From: Trigonopsis variabilis
Taxonomy: Eukaryota; Ascomycota; Trigonopsidomycetes; Trigonopsidales; Trigonopsidaceae
Direction: 5' to 3'
Assembly: GCA_003707065.3 (NCBI GenBank)
Contig: PPXM03000010.1
Coordinates: 434,001-498,000 of the forward strand
Length of the DNA stretch: 64,000 nt
In this document: positions 31,466 to 42,547 of the stretch, one piece after another
Numbering within the stretch: the first letter of the stretch is position 1
Layout: each line of letters begins with the position of its first letter
Position numbers and translations under genes: made by a program
Notes under the pieces: generated by a model
Seen by the model: the letters and a program-made list of their open reading frames with translations, nothing else
Database searches by the model: none
Told to the model about the DNA's origin: nothing

Positions 31466-33176
31466 GGTCGATGTTGGACGGATGGAATAGCAAAGGTATG
31501 ATTGGCCATCGAAAATATGATACTGTAACGATTTCGAAAAGACCCCGGCATGGAGTCGAGGCCTACTGGCAACGTCCACTGAATAGACCGATTAACTAAA
31601 TAGGCTAAGATTGAGAACGAATGAATTGATATGAGTAATATGAATAGCTAATACTATCTCCCCACCACTGATTAGCGTAGGCTACTTGAGCCAGATTCGC
31701 AAAATCGACATCATCCTGTTTTTCGCCTTCTTTTCTTATTTAAGAAGATTTTAGTAGTACGTTATCTTAGAGATAAGATTTTTCAGGATATTATTTCTCT
31801 TCTTGCCCTTTCTATTCTAGTTGACACTCTTCATTTAAAGGTTTGCCGATCATCTAGAGAAGGAAGATTGAGTATTATCAACTCATTCCCGCAGAGCGCC
31901 TTGTGGAGAAAACCCATGCTCATATTAGTATGCCACTGCTTTATGAAGCATCCGGGGATGCTTCATAGATCAATCAATCTGGTTTTGACGATTTTCCAGA
32001 TGGTGGTGCATCTAGGATTTCCGCTATCGTGATACTCTTCCTTCACTAGAATCCCTTCCGCTCATCTTGGCCATTTATTAATATCTGAAGCGAGGTGTAC
32101 CTAGAATGCGCTTCTATACTTCAACCTCATACCACAAAAGTGAAGAATCCTCTATAATTGTCATTGAGAATTTAGATAAGCGGTTGTGTCCACCTAAATA
32201 ATAATTAAGCGTAGTTTCGTGAACAGAGTTCAAGACCATCTTTCCATTAGCTAGCCAGTGTTGACCCAACGTTCATGTAGGCAGTCATTCATATAAGGAG
32301 TTACAACACCGGTTCTCTAGACATGATGCCTACATTCTTTCACCCTCTCTTGGCCATAAACCAATGGATCTTCTTGGGAATAAACTCAGTTGCTAGCGTA
32401 CTTTGTATTGTGGCATTGGAAAATTTAGCAATTAGTGAGTAGTGATAAAAAAAAATTAACTGTCAGCTGATTTTTCTCGTTTTGGACTGGAGAAGGACAA
32501 GTCTCTTCCTTACTTGTTTAGCTATTTCTCGTTTCTTCCCTTGGTACAATATTTAATTTCCTTTTGTAAGTCGACGAGTAATTCCTCCTTCCAGGAATGA
32601 TATGTGTTCTTGTGATCACAGTTTCTCATACAGTTTCAATTCTCTTGCCTAGGCGTCATAGTCCGGCCGCGTATATTCCCATTAATGCATTACTATGAAA
32701 TCGGTATCAATCTAAAAAAATGAGCCGAAACTTGCTGGATAGTTTCTTCGTTCGACTTGGAGGGTACACAGAATATCGGAACAATGTAACGACCGTTCCC
32801 CCGGAAATTGCTTTCACTCCCGGCGCCATGTAAGCCGACTCCAAATTCGGAAAGATCAGAAGGGGATGGTACCGGATGTTAACTAAACGCGGTAATTATA
32901 TGCAATTAATAGAAGAAAAGCCGCAAAATCACCGCTTGACGAGGTCAAAAGCGGGTTTATCAGATACGAAACATTTTTAGATCCTGCTGGGTCTGTTCAA
33001 CCCGGACCCCAGGCATTAATCGAAATAACAATCTCTTGTGTAGTGAGTAACTACACTTATCGAGTCTATTCATCTTCTCGGTTCTATTTAAAAGAAAAGA
33101 AAGAATGGGTAAACTACTACGCACTAAGCAGTAACAGCAACAATGTGTCATAAAATTCAATAATAGCAGTCATAAA
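31466..33176. other. Gene-poor 1.7-kb region with a perfect hairpin
   Basis: Between the NDUFV2 promoter and the ADH 3' end. No gene is found. A perfect inverted repeat with 12-bp arms and a 2-base centre lies at 31942-31967. Confidence 0.4.
31942..31967. repeat. Perfect 12-bp inverted repeat (hairpin)
   Basis: Arms at 31942-31953 and 31956-31967 (TATGAAGCATCC and its complement) flank GG. It could be a protein-binding palindrome or a hairpin in RNA. No neighbouring gene end explains it. Confidence 0.6.
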
Positions 33177-34265
33177 TCACTTAGAAATATCGAGAACAGC
33201 CCGACCAGCAATTTCTCCCTTAGACATCTTCTCGTAAACCTCATTAAGTTGAGAAAGACCATAGATGGCGATTGGGACATCGATAAGACCACGAGCGAAG
33301 AAATCAATAGCTTCGCTAGTATCACGACGATTTCCGACGTAAGAGCCCTTGATTGTAATAGATCTGACAACCGTAGAGAAGACTTCGGATTTTACGTAGG
33401 CATTGGCCGGAAGGCCAACGACAACCACACAGCCACGAGGACGAACATACTGGGTAGATAGATTAATGGGCTTTTCAGCAGCAGCGACATTAATTACACC
33501 ATGAGCACCGCCGTCAGTGTAATTCAAGATCTCGCTGACGATATCCTTAGTTTTGGTGAAGTCAACAAAATGCTCGACACCCAGACGCTTAGTTAACTCT
33601 CTTTTTTCTTCACCTCCATCGACACCAATAGGACGCATTCCCATGGCCTTAGCGTACTGAATGGCTAGAGTACCAAGACCACCTCCAGCACCAGTGATAG
33701 CAACGAATTGACCAGGTTTGACTCCAGACTCTTTCAAAGCCTTGTAGACAGTGATACCGGCACAAAGAATAGGAGCGACCTTGGCGAGATCAACATTCTT
33801 CGGGATGTGTGCGGCGTGGATGGCCTTAGCAATTGCATATTCTTGGAACGATCCGTCGACAGTGTAGCCGGACAGAATAGCATGAGGGCAGTTAGATTCA
33901 TAAGATTCTTCGCAATATTCGCAAGATAAGCAGGATCCATTGAGCCACTTTCAAGATGTCAGTTATTGTATGTATATGCGACTTACCTTAATCCCTGCGT
34001 AATCTCCAAGCTCGAAATTGTCGACTAGTTCGCCTTTTGCGACTACCACGCCGGCCCCCTCATGGCCACCAACTAATGGCAATTTAGTAGGCAAGGGCCA
34101 GTCTCCCTTCCAGGCATGGAGATCGGTATGGCAAACTCCGGAATATTTAACGTTGATCAAGATCTCATCAGGACCTGGCTTAGGGACAGGGATTTTCTTG
34201 TACTCAATAGGACCTCCGGTCTTTTCGAACACTTGAGCTCGCTGTTCAGTAGGTAGATTGGCCAT
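33177..34265 (-). CDS. ADH1: NAD-dependent zinc alcohol dehydrogenase (Adh1-type)
   Basis: Cytosolic-type medium-chain ADH that interconverts acetaldehyde and ethanol. Two exons (34265-33987, 33947-33177) joined by a 39-nt intron give 349 residues, the yeast Adh1 length. Catalytic zinc ligands are in [18 protein letters not shown] and GGHEGAGVV; the structural zinc cluster [15 protein letters not shown] begins exon 2. The Rossmann part shows [20 protein letters not shown] and an acidic GVDGGEEK, consistent with NAD rather than NADP. The junction reads YAGIK-WLNGSC, exactly as in yeast ADH. No obvious mitochondrial presequence precedes [14 protein letters not shown], so a cytosolic form is likely. 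Confidence 0.93.
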
Positions 34266-35412
34266 TTTAGCAGTCTCTCTTGTATAATATCTAGGAGGAG
34301 CAGGAATTGAATGGTTATGATTAACGCAAGACGCTTGGTTGTGAACTGATGTATCCCAAGGGTCAAATATAAGATTCTTTATAGTAATTCCACTAAAAAG
34401 ATGTTAGAGAATTAAAATGTTCCGAGTAAACGGGATATACCTTGCGCGGGAGACCTTATATTAATATACGTCAACTGACACAGACCTTACCTGGGCTTTA
34501 GCACAAGTTGAGAATGTTCTAGGCACAAAATTGAATAAGGCTTTGGAACTCATTCGGATTTGTAAACGTCATGCTCCCCATAGCGCCTTTTTATTTGCTG
34601 CATTCGGCCCCTTTAATCCCAATGCGGATTACTGAATCACTGGTATCGAAACGTCGAAAATTGCATGCTTATATCCTCTTAACCGAAATAAACCCCTGAT
34701 ATAGTAACATGTTTATAAATCGAGGCGCCATTGTTGTGTTCCCTTTCCTTGTTGGTTTTCCTTCCCATCTTTGATATCTCAAATTGAATACATTTTTTAT
34801 TCTCCTCGCTGGTCATCGGAGATCTTTCCACCCTTGCCCCACTAAGACGGCCTTTTCCGTAGTCTTTTCCTTTCTAGTCTTTCCTGTCACGCCTCACAGA
34901 TGAACCCACTATAGACGTCATTCCTTCCCTACTTATACCCATTTCCCCCATAACCACCAATGTTCATTCTGGACTACCTTATCGGTTATCCATATATATA
35001 CACTTTAAAAGTGTAAATGGCTTCGTAATGTTCGTTCGTAATATGTTCCTTCGATTGCTCGGTCTTTCTACTGGGGAGCCGGTCAATGCTCATACCGTTT
35101 CAGTCTTGGTGATGTGCTCTGGACATTAATAGACGACATTCTTTCTCTTGACGCACGATGAGGTTTTCCTCTCTCGTTTGGAAGTATATTTCATAATGAT
35201 CTTAAGAAACTATCTAGACTATTATAACAACTGCCATCATCTCCAATTGTACTGTCTCTTCTCTGTTCACTCTTGTAAAATCTGAATCGTTCTTGTTCAT
35301 ACGGTATTTGTCCTCATGTTACACACTATTTTGTCCTTGCATCTCGTTTCGCTCTGATCCCTGTTCTCAATTGGCTTGTCAAAAAAGAGAGTAATCAAGT
35401 TTACCTAACCAA
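34266..35412. promoter_or_regulatory. Long ADH upstream region
   Basis: 1.15 kb between the divergent ADH and candidate small-protein genes. It is pyrimidine-rich on the plus strand between about 34740 and 34950. A 33-codon open frame at 35029 looks like a chance or leader ORF. Confidence 0.35.
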
Positions 35413-35779
35413 ATGGATCGATCAAAATATTCCTCCACTTTATCATATGGATCTCTCCGTTTGTCCTTTCGAGCCCAGATCCCCAGGGGCCTGAATGGGC
35501 CCTTAGATGGGAGAAGCTTGCTTGCCTGTCCCATAGGATCAGCGGGAATCAATTTGTCCACCTAACAAATAGCGGCGTTTGCCTCAGCGGGAATATCGTC
35601 ACCCGAAAGTTCCGGACCTAGACTCTATCTGAGAAAGTATGCAGGCGGATGGCAGTCAGAAATTGTTCCTCAGGTATGGAGTCCTAGAACTAAATGATCC
35701 CAAAGCCTGCGACTAACGTAGAACATTATGATTGCAGATCTCTATTAAAGAGTGTACGATACACCCAGAACAGGAATAA
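35413..35779 (+). CDS. Candidate 85-aa protein with a mitochondrial-like presequence
   Basis: Not recognised. Three candidate exons, 35413-35527, 35573-35673 and 35738-35779, are phase-compatible and give 85 residues. The last intron is convincing (GTATGG donor, GACTAAC branch, ATTGCAG acceptor). The first has a weak GTCCCA donor but a good CCTAAC...ATAG end. The product begins with a Ser/Arg/Leu-rich, acid-poor stretch (YGSLRLSFRAQIPRGLNG) like a matrix-targeting sequence, then SAGISSPESSGPRLYLRKYA and GGWQSEIVPQISIKECTIHP. A 60-codon open frame on the opposite strand at 35379-35561 overlaps and lacks splice support, so I prefer the plus strand. It would converge on SCJ1. Confidence 0.4.
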
Positions 35780-35943
35780 TGTTGGCGCTCATGTAAGGCC
35801 CTTTCCAGTCATTTGCTGCCAGCTAAGTGCGGAACCCTACTTGTAGCTAATCATATTGCCTGTCGCAGCAGTGCTGGCACATAATGTCTCTTCAATGGGA
35901 AATCACAACGCTCTTGACATTGATATCCTATATCTATGCTAAT

Positions 35944-37083
35944 CTACAACTCATCATGCTTTCCCCCATTTCTCGTGATGACCACGTACTCAATGTAGAG
36001 ATCTCCAAACCCATGTGAAGTATTAGGCATTCCTTTTCCTTTAATCCGTTCAACTTGACCATTTTGGATGGTAACCCCTTTGGCTCGACTGACTTCAATA
36101 GTGCTATCGCCAAAGAATGCCATATCTCTCTTCCATCCTCCTTGGGAAGCTTCGCTTTGACTCAAGGCCTCTCTGCGGAATAAGTCATAGCCTCGTCGCC
36201 AGTAGCCTAAGTTACCTTGGCTGCGGTCCTCCCTAATTTGAACAACCACGTCACCTCTAACCTGCCATTCAGGACCTTCGTCACCTTTCCCTTCAAATCT
36301 AATGAAATCGTTCCTAGAAAAGCCTGGTTCAGCAAACGCCGAGAAGGAATCCTTCTCGTCCTTGACCCGTTTTCCTCCGCAAGATTTACAGGGGTGAGAA
36401 ATCACCGAGCCTTTTCCTTCACATTCTCCACAAGGTTGTTGGATAGTCTGAACAAAACCAGGTGCTAATTGTACTCGCACTATTCGAACTCCTTGACCCC
36501 CGCAAGCTCCGCATTGTTTCCGCTCTCCATCTTGAGTCCCAGATCCCTTACAGCTCGAACAGTAATGTTGAATGTTGACATCAAAATCAATCTTCTTGCC
36601 CAAGTAAAAGTCTTCAAGTGGTAGATCAATAAACAGATTCTTATCAGGGGCTCGACGGATTCGTTGTTGTCCGAAAAATCCTCCAAATGGATCACCTCCG
36701 AAAAATTGCTGCTGTGTATGACGGGGATCTTGTCCTTGCGATAACTTCTCGATTCCCTCATGTCCATACTGGTCGTACACATCTCGTTTGTCAGAGTCAG
36801 ATAAGACCTCGTATGCAGACTGGATCTCGACGAATATCCGCGAAGCCTCTTCATCACCACTATTATTAATCATTTATCGTTAGTAACTCACGAGTTTTTG
36901 TCAGGGTGATATTTTTTTGTCAATTGTCGATAAGAAGATCGGATGTCCTTCTCGGAAGCATCCTTCTCTACGGCAAGGAGCTAGTCTCAGATATGTTTCC
37001 AATAATATACTTACTTTATAATAATCTTCAGCGGCGGATACACTCACCAACAAGGCTAATAGCCCTAGCATCAACCACTTCAT
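35944..37083 (-). CDS. SCJ1: ER lumenal DnaJ (Hsp40) co-chaperone, Scj1-like
   Basis: Scj1 assists the ER Hsp70 Kar2/BiP in folding and quality control. Three exons (37083-37015, 36980-36892, 36859-35944) with introns of 34 and 32 nt give 357 residues. Exon 1 is a signal peptide (MKWLMLGLLALLVSVSAAED). The J domain follows across the junctions (YYKLLAVEKDASEKDIRSSY, KKYHPDKNS with the HPD motif), then a Gly/Phe linker (FFGGDPFGGFFGQQ). Four CxxCxGxG-type repeats come next (CSSCKGSG, CGACGGQG, CGECEGKG, CKSCGGKR), then the substrate-binding C-terminal domain. The chain ends KHDEL, an ER-retrieval signal of the HDEL type. TCACGTGG lies about 45 bp upstream (37125-37132). Confidence 0.93.
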
Positions 37084-37766
37084 CGATGGACGATGGAATC
37101 TATGTGTAACGCTAACGGGAGCTGTCACGTGGAATTCAGTCGGCCAGGTGAAGAGACTAGAACGCAAACTAAGAAAAGTATGTACAATTGACAGTGAGCG
37201 AAGTAGGCTGTTCTTAAAGAGATTCAAGAGTCCTACGAGATTGGTGCTTAGATGAACTACTCGAACGAACTATGTACCGCTAAGTACTTCGGTCTGCTTT
37301 TACTACTCATAAGTGAACTTAATTCTAACTCGCAGTATGTCGAAGTGGCGCTTACCAGGCTTGTACCTCTCCCGAACAGGTGCATCAATCCTTGTATGTA
37401 TATAATCCATCAGACAGTCAGTCATCCTCCGCAATGCAGCCTAGGAGTTCCAAATGGTGAAAAGCATTAGGTGCCGATTAAAGTCCAGTATGATCATACT
37501 TAGTACAAATCTCTACGGAACATCATGTAAAGATTGTTTACATGTTTACATCAGTGCAATATATTGTTAATAGCTTTGCTATCTAGACCGTATCCATGGG
37601 ACTTCGTTTCCAAATTGAGCGCGGCCTCAACTGTATCAGACCAATCAAGTGACGGTTGTGCCATAACAGCCCTATCGTTGCCGACACAGTTGTCAAGCTG
37701 TGCCCAATCAAAAGAGCTGCAATTTCGGACCGTCCTTCAACTTCATTTTTGCGTCCGACATAACGA
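37084..37766. promoter_or_regulatory. Divergent SCJ1/HEM1 promoter region
   Basis: 0.68 kb. TCACGTGG at 37125-37132 lies 43 bp before the SCJ1 ATG. The right part should contain the HEM1 promoter and leader; an open frame at 37534-37773 is probably leader. Confidence 0.4.
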
Positions 37767-39590
37767 AGTATGAACAGTTTGCCATAGATCTAACGTAAAG
37801 TGGAACCACTTATCCGGAAATCTCGTGCGATCTGTCCCTTTGTGGCACATGCCTCTTCTTCGACTCTTCGAGCTATGGCTACTCATCAGTCGGTTGGAGA
37901 ACCTTCTTCACTTCAGTTAGCTGCTGCCCGGTGCCCAGTTATGGGAGCCGCTATGCAATCTAGAGGGTTTAGAACTCAAATTAAACCTGAGGTGAAAGCC
38001 TCATCTCCAGCTTCTGCTGAGTCTCCTTCCTTGGAAGCCATTCATGCCCAAGCTGGTGTCTTTGATACCTCTAAAGGCCGATGTCCGGTCGCCCACGCGG
38101 CGGTCGAAGCAGTCAAAGGCCAAGATGTTGCAGAAGAAAAGGATCACCTGAGATTCAATTATAACCGGTTCTATAAGGCCACATTAGACAAAAAACGAGC
38201 TGACAAGTCCTATCGTTATTTTAATAATGTTAATAGGTTAGCTAAAAAATTCCCAAAGGGGCACTTGGCGGAGCCAGAAGATCTCGTCACGGTATGGTGT
38301 TCTAACGATTATCTTGGAATGAGTCGCAATAAACGAGTTGCCGATGCTATGAAAGCTACGATTGATCGTTATGGATCTGGCGCTGGAGGTACTCGGAATA
38401 TAGCCGGTCATAATCAGCACGCCATTGAATTAGAACAGACAATCGCCAGACTGCATGGAAAAGAAGCGGCTCTGGTTTTTTCGTCATGTTTTGTTGCTAA
38501 TGATGCAACATTGTCAACTCTCGGTTCTAAGTTACCAGGATGTGTGATTTTTTCGGATCGATTGAATCACGCTAGTATGATTCATGGTGTGCGAAATGCT
38601 CGAACTGAGAAAGTTATATTCGAACATAACGATGTTGAGGATTTGGAGGCAAAACTCAAACAATATCCGCTGTCAACTCCGAAAATTATCGCTTTTGAGT
38701 CAGTCTATTCCATGTGTGGTTCTGTTGCACCTATTGAGAAGTTTTGTGATCTAGCAGAGAAATACGGTGCCATCACTTTTCTTGACGAGGTCCACGCTGT
38801 TGGGTTATATGGCCCCTCAGGTGCGGGTGTTGCGGAGCACTTGGATTTTGATGCCCATCTTGCAGGTGAACGCCAAGGAACAGTAATGGATCGAGTCGAT
38901 ATCATCACTGGAACGCTAGGAAAATCTTTTGGTGTCGTCGGTGGATATATTGCTGCCAAAGCTGATTTGGTTGACACTATTCGTTCTCTTGCTCCTGGGT
39001 TTATCTTCACTACCTCACTTCCTCCTTCTGATATGAAGGGTGCTAGTACAGCCATCAAGATACAGTCTGACACTATGACAGACCGTGCTCTTTCCCAACT
39101 CCATACACGATATGTTAAGACTGAACTTGCCAAGGTTGGTATCCCTGTTGTCCCTAATCCATCTCATATTGTTCCTGTTCTTGTTGGCGACGCCGAGTTA
39201 GCCAAAAAAGCCTCCGATCTTCTTCTGTCTAAGCACAAAATATACGTCCAAGCCATTAATTTTCCCACTGTCCCTGTTGGAGAAGAGCGATTGCGTGTCA
39301 CGCCTACTCCTGGTCATAAGCAAGCTCTTTGTGATCAACTCGTGGCTGCTATTGATGATGTCTTTAGTGAGCTTAACATTAAGCGTGCCAACGACTGGAA
39401 ACGCGATGGAGGCCATCCTGCTTTGCTACAGCCAAAAGGACATACTGAACTACTCTGGAGTGACCGTCAGCTGGAAATTGCCTTCAAGGTTCCCTCTGGT
39501 ACTTTTACTCATTCAACTGTTGATGCTCCTAAAGCAACTATTGCCCAGTTGACTGCTGCTGATGCAGATATCAAGGACATATCTATCTGA
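37767..39590 (+). CDS. HEM1: 5-aminolevulinate synthase, mitochondrial
   Basis: ALAS condenses glycine and succinyl-CoA, the first step of heme synthesis, using PLP in the matrix. The large exon is open from 37801 and encodes 595 residues from Glu2. The N-terminus [13 protein letters not shown] matches fungal ALAS starts of the form MESLVRQSKVLCPF, yet no ATG precedes it: the genomic codon at 37800 is GTG. A 33-nt intron 37768-37800 (GTATGA, TCTAAC branch, AAAG) would bring the A at 37767 next to TG at 37801, making a split ATG. Three Cys-Pro heme-regulatory-type motifs occur (ICPF, RCPVMG, RCPVAH). The catalytic core includes [34 protein letters not shown] and the PLP lysine in [17 protein letters not shown] initiation, or a downstream start at MATHQSV (37872-37874), are alternatives. 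Confidence 0.94.
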
Positions 39591-39726
39591 GATCAATCCG
39601 TGATGCCAATGGTGGAAGTAGGCTAATGATTGATATTTACGAGTAGTAACTTAGACGTAGTCTTTATAGCATTATGGCATTATAAGGTTGCTTCTGGCCT
39701 GCTAAAGCCCATCGCTACTACCAACC

Positions 39727-40910
39727 ATGACAACGACCTTTAAGCCCGGTTTTCGATATTTCAGTCAATCTTGTGTTCAGCACCAAATAAGAAGCGTCAC
39801 TGAATTGACAGAGAGGCAGCTCCCGAGATATGAAGGTAGTTTGGGCGGACGCACCCATTATCTAATCCTTAGGCGAAGGCCGGCTCCGCAGAGTTGTTTG
39901 GCCTCGAGGCAAGGCAAAGAATGTTTTTATTGTAAAAAAGCCCTTTCAAGATTCGACACGGAAATGTATGGAAGAGTTGATAAAGTATAGAAGTCCAGAC
40001 TTGGTTGAGCTGACAGGACTAGATTCATGACAAGAGAGTATGACGAAGCCAAGATCATTGTGGAACCTGATGCCGGAGAAGAATTAGAAAACCGAGTCGA
40101 CTGTGATCTATATACCGGTAAACACGAACTTTATAGGTTTGTTAACTTGTTATAGGGTCAATTGTGAAGATACGAGAAAAAGCCGATGCACTGGTGACAC
40201 TTGGAGGAGACGGGACGGTTCTGCATTCCGCTTCGATTTTTGCAACTGATGAGATTCCCCCTATGCTAAGCTTCAGTTTAGGAACTTTAGGCTTCTTATT
40301 ACCTTTTCCTTTTTCAAAATTCCGTCAAGCATTTGCCGATTTGTATGGGGGAGGACGAGCGCTAGAGCGAATCAGGCTTCAGAGCATACCTTCTCATGGA
40401 ATGAACTACGTAAATGGAGTATCACCGCCGCTTCAATCACGCTATGTTCTTAATGAGGTGGTCCTCCATCGTGGAAAGAGCCCACATTTGAGCATCATGG
40501 ATATCTATATCGATGATCATCATTTGACCGAAGCTATAGGTGATGGGATCATCATTTCCACTCCTACAGGCTCCACTGCTTATAGTTTATCTGCTGGTGG
40601 TAGTATTATCCACCCAGGCGTTCCCTGTATTCTCATCACTCCTATCTGTCCCCGGTCTCTCTCATTCAGGCCTTTGGTCATACCAGTGACTTCGCTCGTC
40701 AAAATTGTTTTATCTGAGAAAAATCGAGGGACTGCCCAGTACATCGTCGATGGACGAGAATTGGGTGAACTGAGACGTCAGGATGGCGTAACCATCCATC
40801 ATCCTTCGAGTTCTCAGACTAGTTTATGGGCTATGACCAATGGTGACAGTGACTGGGTGACAGGGTTGAACGGCCTACTTGGGTTTAATATGTCTTTCCG
40901 AGGAAGGTGA
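39727..40910 (+). CDS. NAD/NADH kinase (Pos5/Utr1 family)
   Basis: NAD kinases make NADP(H); the mitochondrial Pos5 type supplies NADPH to the matrix. Four exons (39727-39835, 39873-39984, 40017-40117, 40156-40910) join in frame to 358 residues through introns of 37, 32 and 38 nt. The N-terminus (MTTTFKPGFRYFSQSCVQHQ) is acid-poor and suits mitochondrial import. NVFIVKKPFQDSTRKCMEEL gives the family's first strand; the GGDGTVLHSASIF motif binds the nucleotide phosphates; NEVVLHRG and ISTPTGSTAYSLSAGGSIIH are the conserved NE/D and C-terminal beta-domain signatures. The start and the matrix location are inferred; family assignment is certain. It is 137 bp downstream of HEM1. Confidence 0.92.
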
Positions 40911-41601
40911 CCGGCAATCATTGTCAAACCGATGTAGTATATCCCACGAATGACTCCAATTTGAATCCAACCGATCCTCTAGGGTCATCTCCCTTGAAAA
41001 TTTGACTAAATCTCTTCCTGCGTACGGTGTAAACAATTTTACATCTTCTTTTAGCTTGATTAGCTTCTAAGACCTGTCAGAGTCGTTTTCATCACTCGTA
41101 ACTAGCTAAACTCAAAAATAAATTTCAGGCTTTGCGATTTTTCTATTGTCCTATATTTCGTGTATTAGATTGCATTATGTATGTCCACGAGCTTCCTCCT
41201 CTATATGTATTATATATATTATATGAATTTTTTGTCTGCTATCCACAAATCAAATCGAATGTAAGTGGATATATCTATCTACCGGTATCCCAGCAGATCA
41301 GTCTTGTTCAGAAAGCCTCCTTTCTTTAGTAATGGCTATAAAGAGAGTTCTATCGTGAGAAGAGTTTTGATGGTGATCTCAGGAGTCTATCTATATTCTA
41401 GAGGCTTGTGGTCAAGGCCTTCTTCCACAGCAAACGCATTTCTCTACTTTCACAAAATGGAGACTCATTATTCAACTTCAAAGCTGTATAGAAAGTCTTC
41501 TTTGTTTTGGGGATACCTACCAAGCGACCGTTGTCAGGCAGACGAGCCCCTTACAGCCAATGAGAAACTCCATGATGGAATCGTTCCACTTGCCTTACAC
41601 C
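40911..41601. other. Gap between NAD kinase and the NDUFA4/B12D gene
   Basis: 0.69 kb, AT-rich around 41180-41230 (TATATATTATAT). A long frame at 41265-41702 overlaps the next gene in another phase and is most likely leader sequence. Confidence 0.35.
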
Positions 41602-41919
41602 ATGCGACCAAGTCTTGTCAACGCTATGCGACCCTCAATCGTTCGAATGAATGCTGCCAAGCCTGGCTTTATTCGCAGATATATCGGCGAGATTCCTGCT
41701 GAGGTCTACCCTTTATGTAAGTCTAGAAATGATTGGAGTGCTGACCAGCAGTTGCTGCTATGAGTGTCGCTTTAGGTGGTAGGTCTATTAGGATGGTACT
41801 AATCTAATGAATTTCTAGCTGGCGTGTATTTCACTTATAGACATCTTCGTTATGATAACTTACGTCTCACTCGAAAAGGTCACAACGAGACAAACTATAG
41901 CACTTCAGAGGAGCATTAA
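41602..41919 (+). CDS. NDUFA4/B12D (MLRQ)-family small mitochondrial protein
   Basis: Members are ~80-residue single-helix inner-membrane proteins associated with complex I or IV. Three exons (41602-41716, 41752-41778, 41819-41919) join in frame across 35- and 40-nt introns to give 80 residues; the middle exon is only 27 nt. The chain reads MRPSLVNAMRPSIVRMNAAK, then GEIPAEVYPLFAAMSVALGA, then GVYFTYRHLRYDNLRLTRKG: a short basic N-terminus, P-E/A-V-x-P-L before the helix, and an Arg-rich segment after it, the B12D pattern. The helix is split across all three exons. Upstream in-frame ATGs (from 41560) exist. Role in respiratory assembly is by family. Confidence 0.7.
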
Positions 41920-42141
41920 ATGTATTTGATTATATGAAGTTGTCAATCATGGTCTTATAGCGTACTATAGTGGTATCGTATACAGAGCACTGGAAAGCGT
42001 TTGCCCTATAATTGAGTTGATGCAGTTATTCGATGTGTTCCGCTTTGATTGGATTGGACCAAAGGATCAGTTAACAATGAAACACAATGAAGAAAATGAG
42101 ATAGTTCGATTCCTTTTGGGGTTTGTAAAGTCTTCACATCA

Positions 42142-42547
42142 TTAAGAGATTTCCGCGCTCTGTTTCGCATGCCAACCTTCTTGATCCCACACTGACTTGT
42201 AAGTGTTTTTCTCCTTGTTCCAACTCACCAGCCTTTTTACTATCCAGCCCTTCAAAATCTGATTCTTGATCTTTGAATTTCTGGACTTTGATCACTCGCC
42301 CACCCAATACACTTTGATCCATATTATCAGCTGCATCCTCGGCGCTTTCTGAATCTCCAAACTCGATATAACCAATTGCAGTCGCACGGCCTTGCTGAGG
42401 AGGATTGGTTCGAATCTGAAGGATATCGCCGAAGGTAATGAACAAGTCCTTCAAGTAATCCTGAGTGATTGCTGATTCTAATCCCACTAAAGTTAGGCCA
42501 CTATACTTTATATACTCACAAATTTGTATCGTCGCTTTTTCAGACAT
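42142..42547 (-). CDS. Small RRM protein (cyclophilin-E-type RRM)
   Basis: Three exons (42547-42520, 42486-42229, 42191-42142) joined by 33- and 37-nt introns give 111 residues. The single RRM has RNP2 as IQILGLES (completed by the first splice), the helix YLKDLFITFGDI, and RNP1 as RATAIGYIEFGDSESA, then AEDAADNMDQSVLGGRVIKV, which closely resembles the RRM of PPIE/Cyp33. The last exon supplies AVWDQEGWHAKQSAEIS; without splicing the frame runs into an unrelated tail. There is no cyclophilin domain, so this is a stand-alone RRM, as in several fungi. RNA target and complex (possibly splicing) are unknown. It is divergent from the SNF2 gene. Confidence 0.75.

Noticed and set aside
35379-35561. 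60-codon minus-strand ORF with PFRPLGIWARKDKRRDPYDK
   Set aside because: It looked protein-like, but no splice signals or start context support it and the overlapping plus-strand exons have a strong downstream intron.
41265-41702. 145-codon frame before the NDUFA4-like gene
   Set aside because: It overlaps the better supported B12D exon in another phase and has an irregular composition; probably transcript leader.
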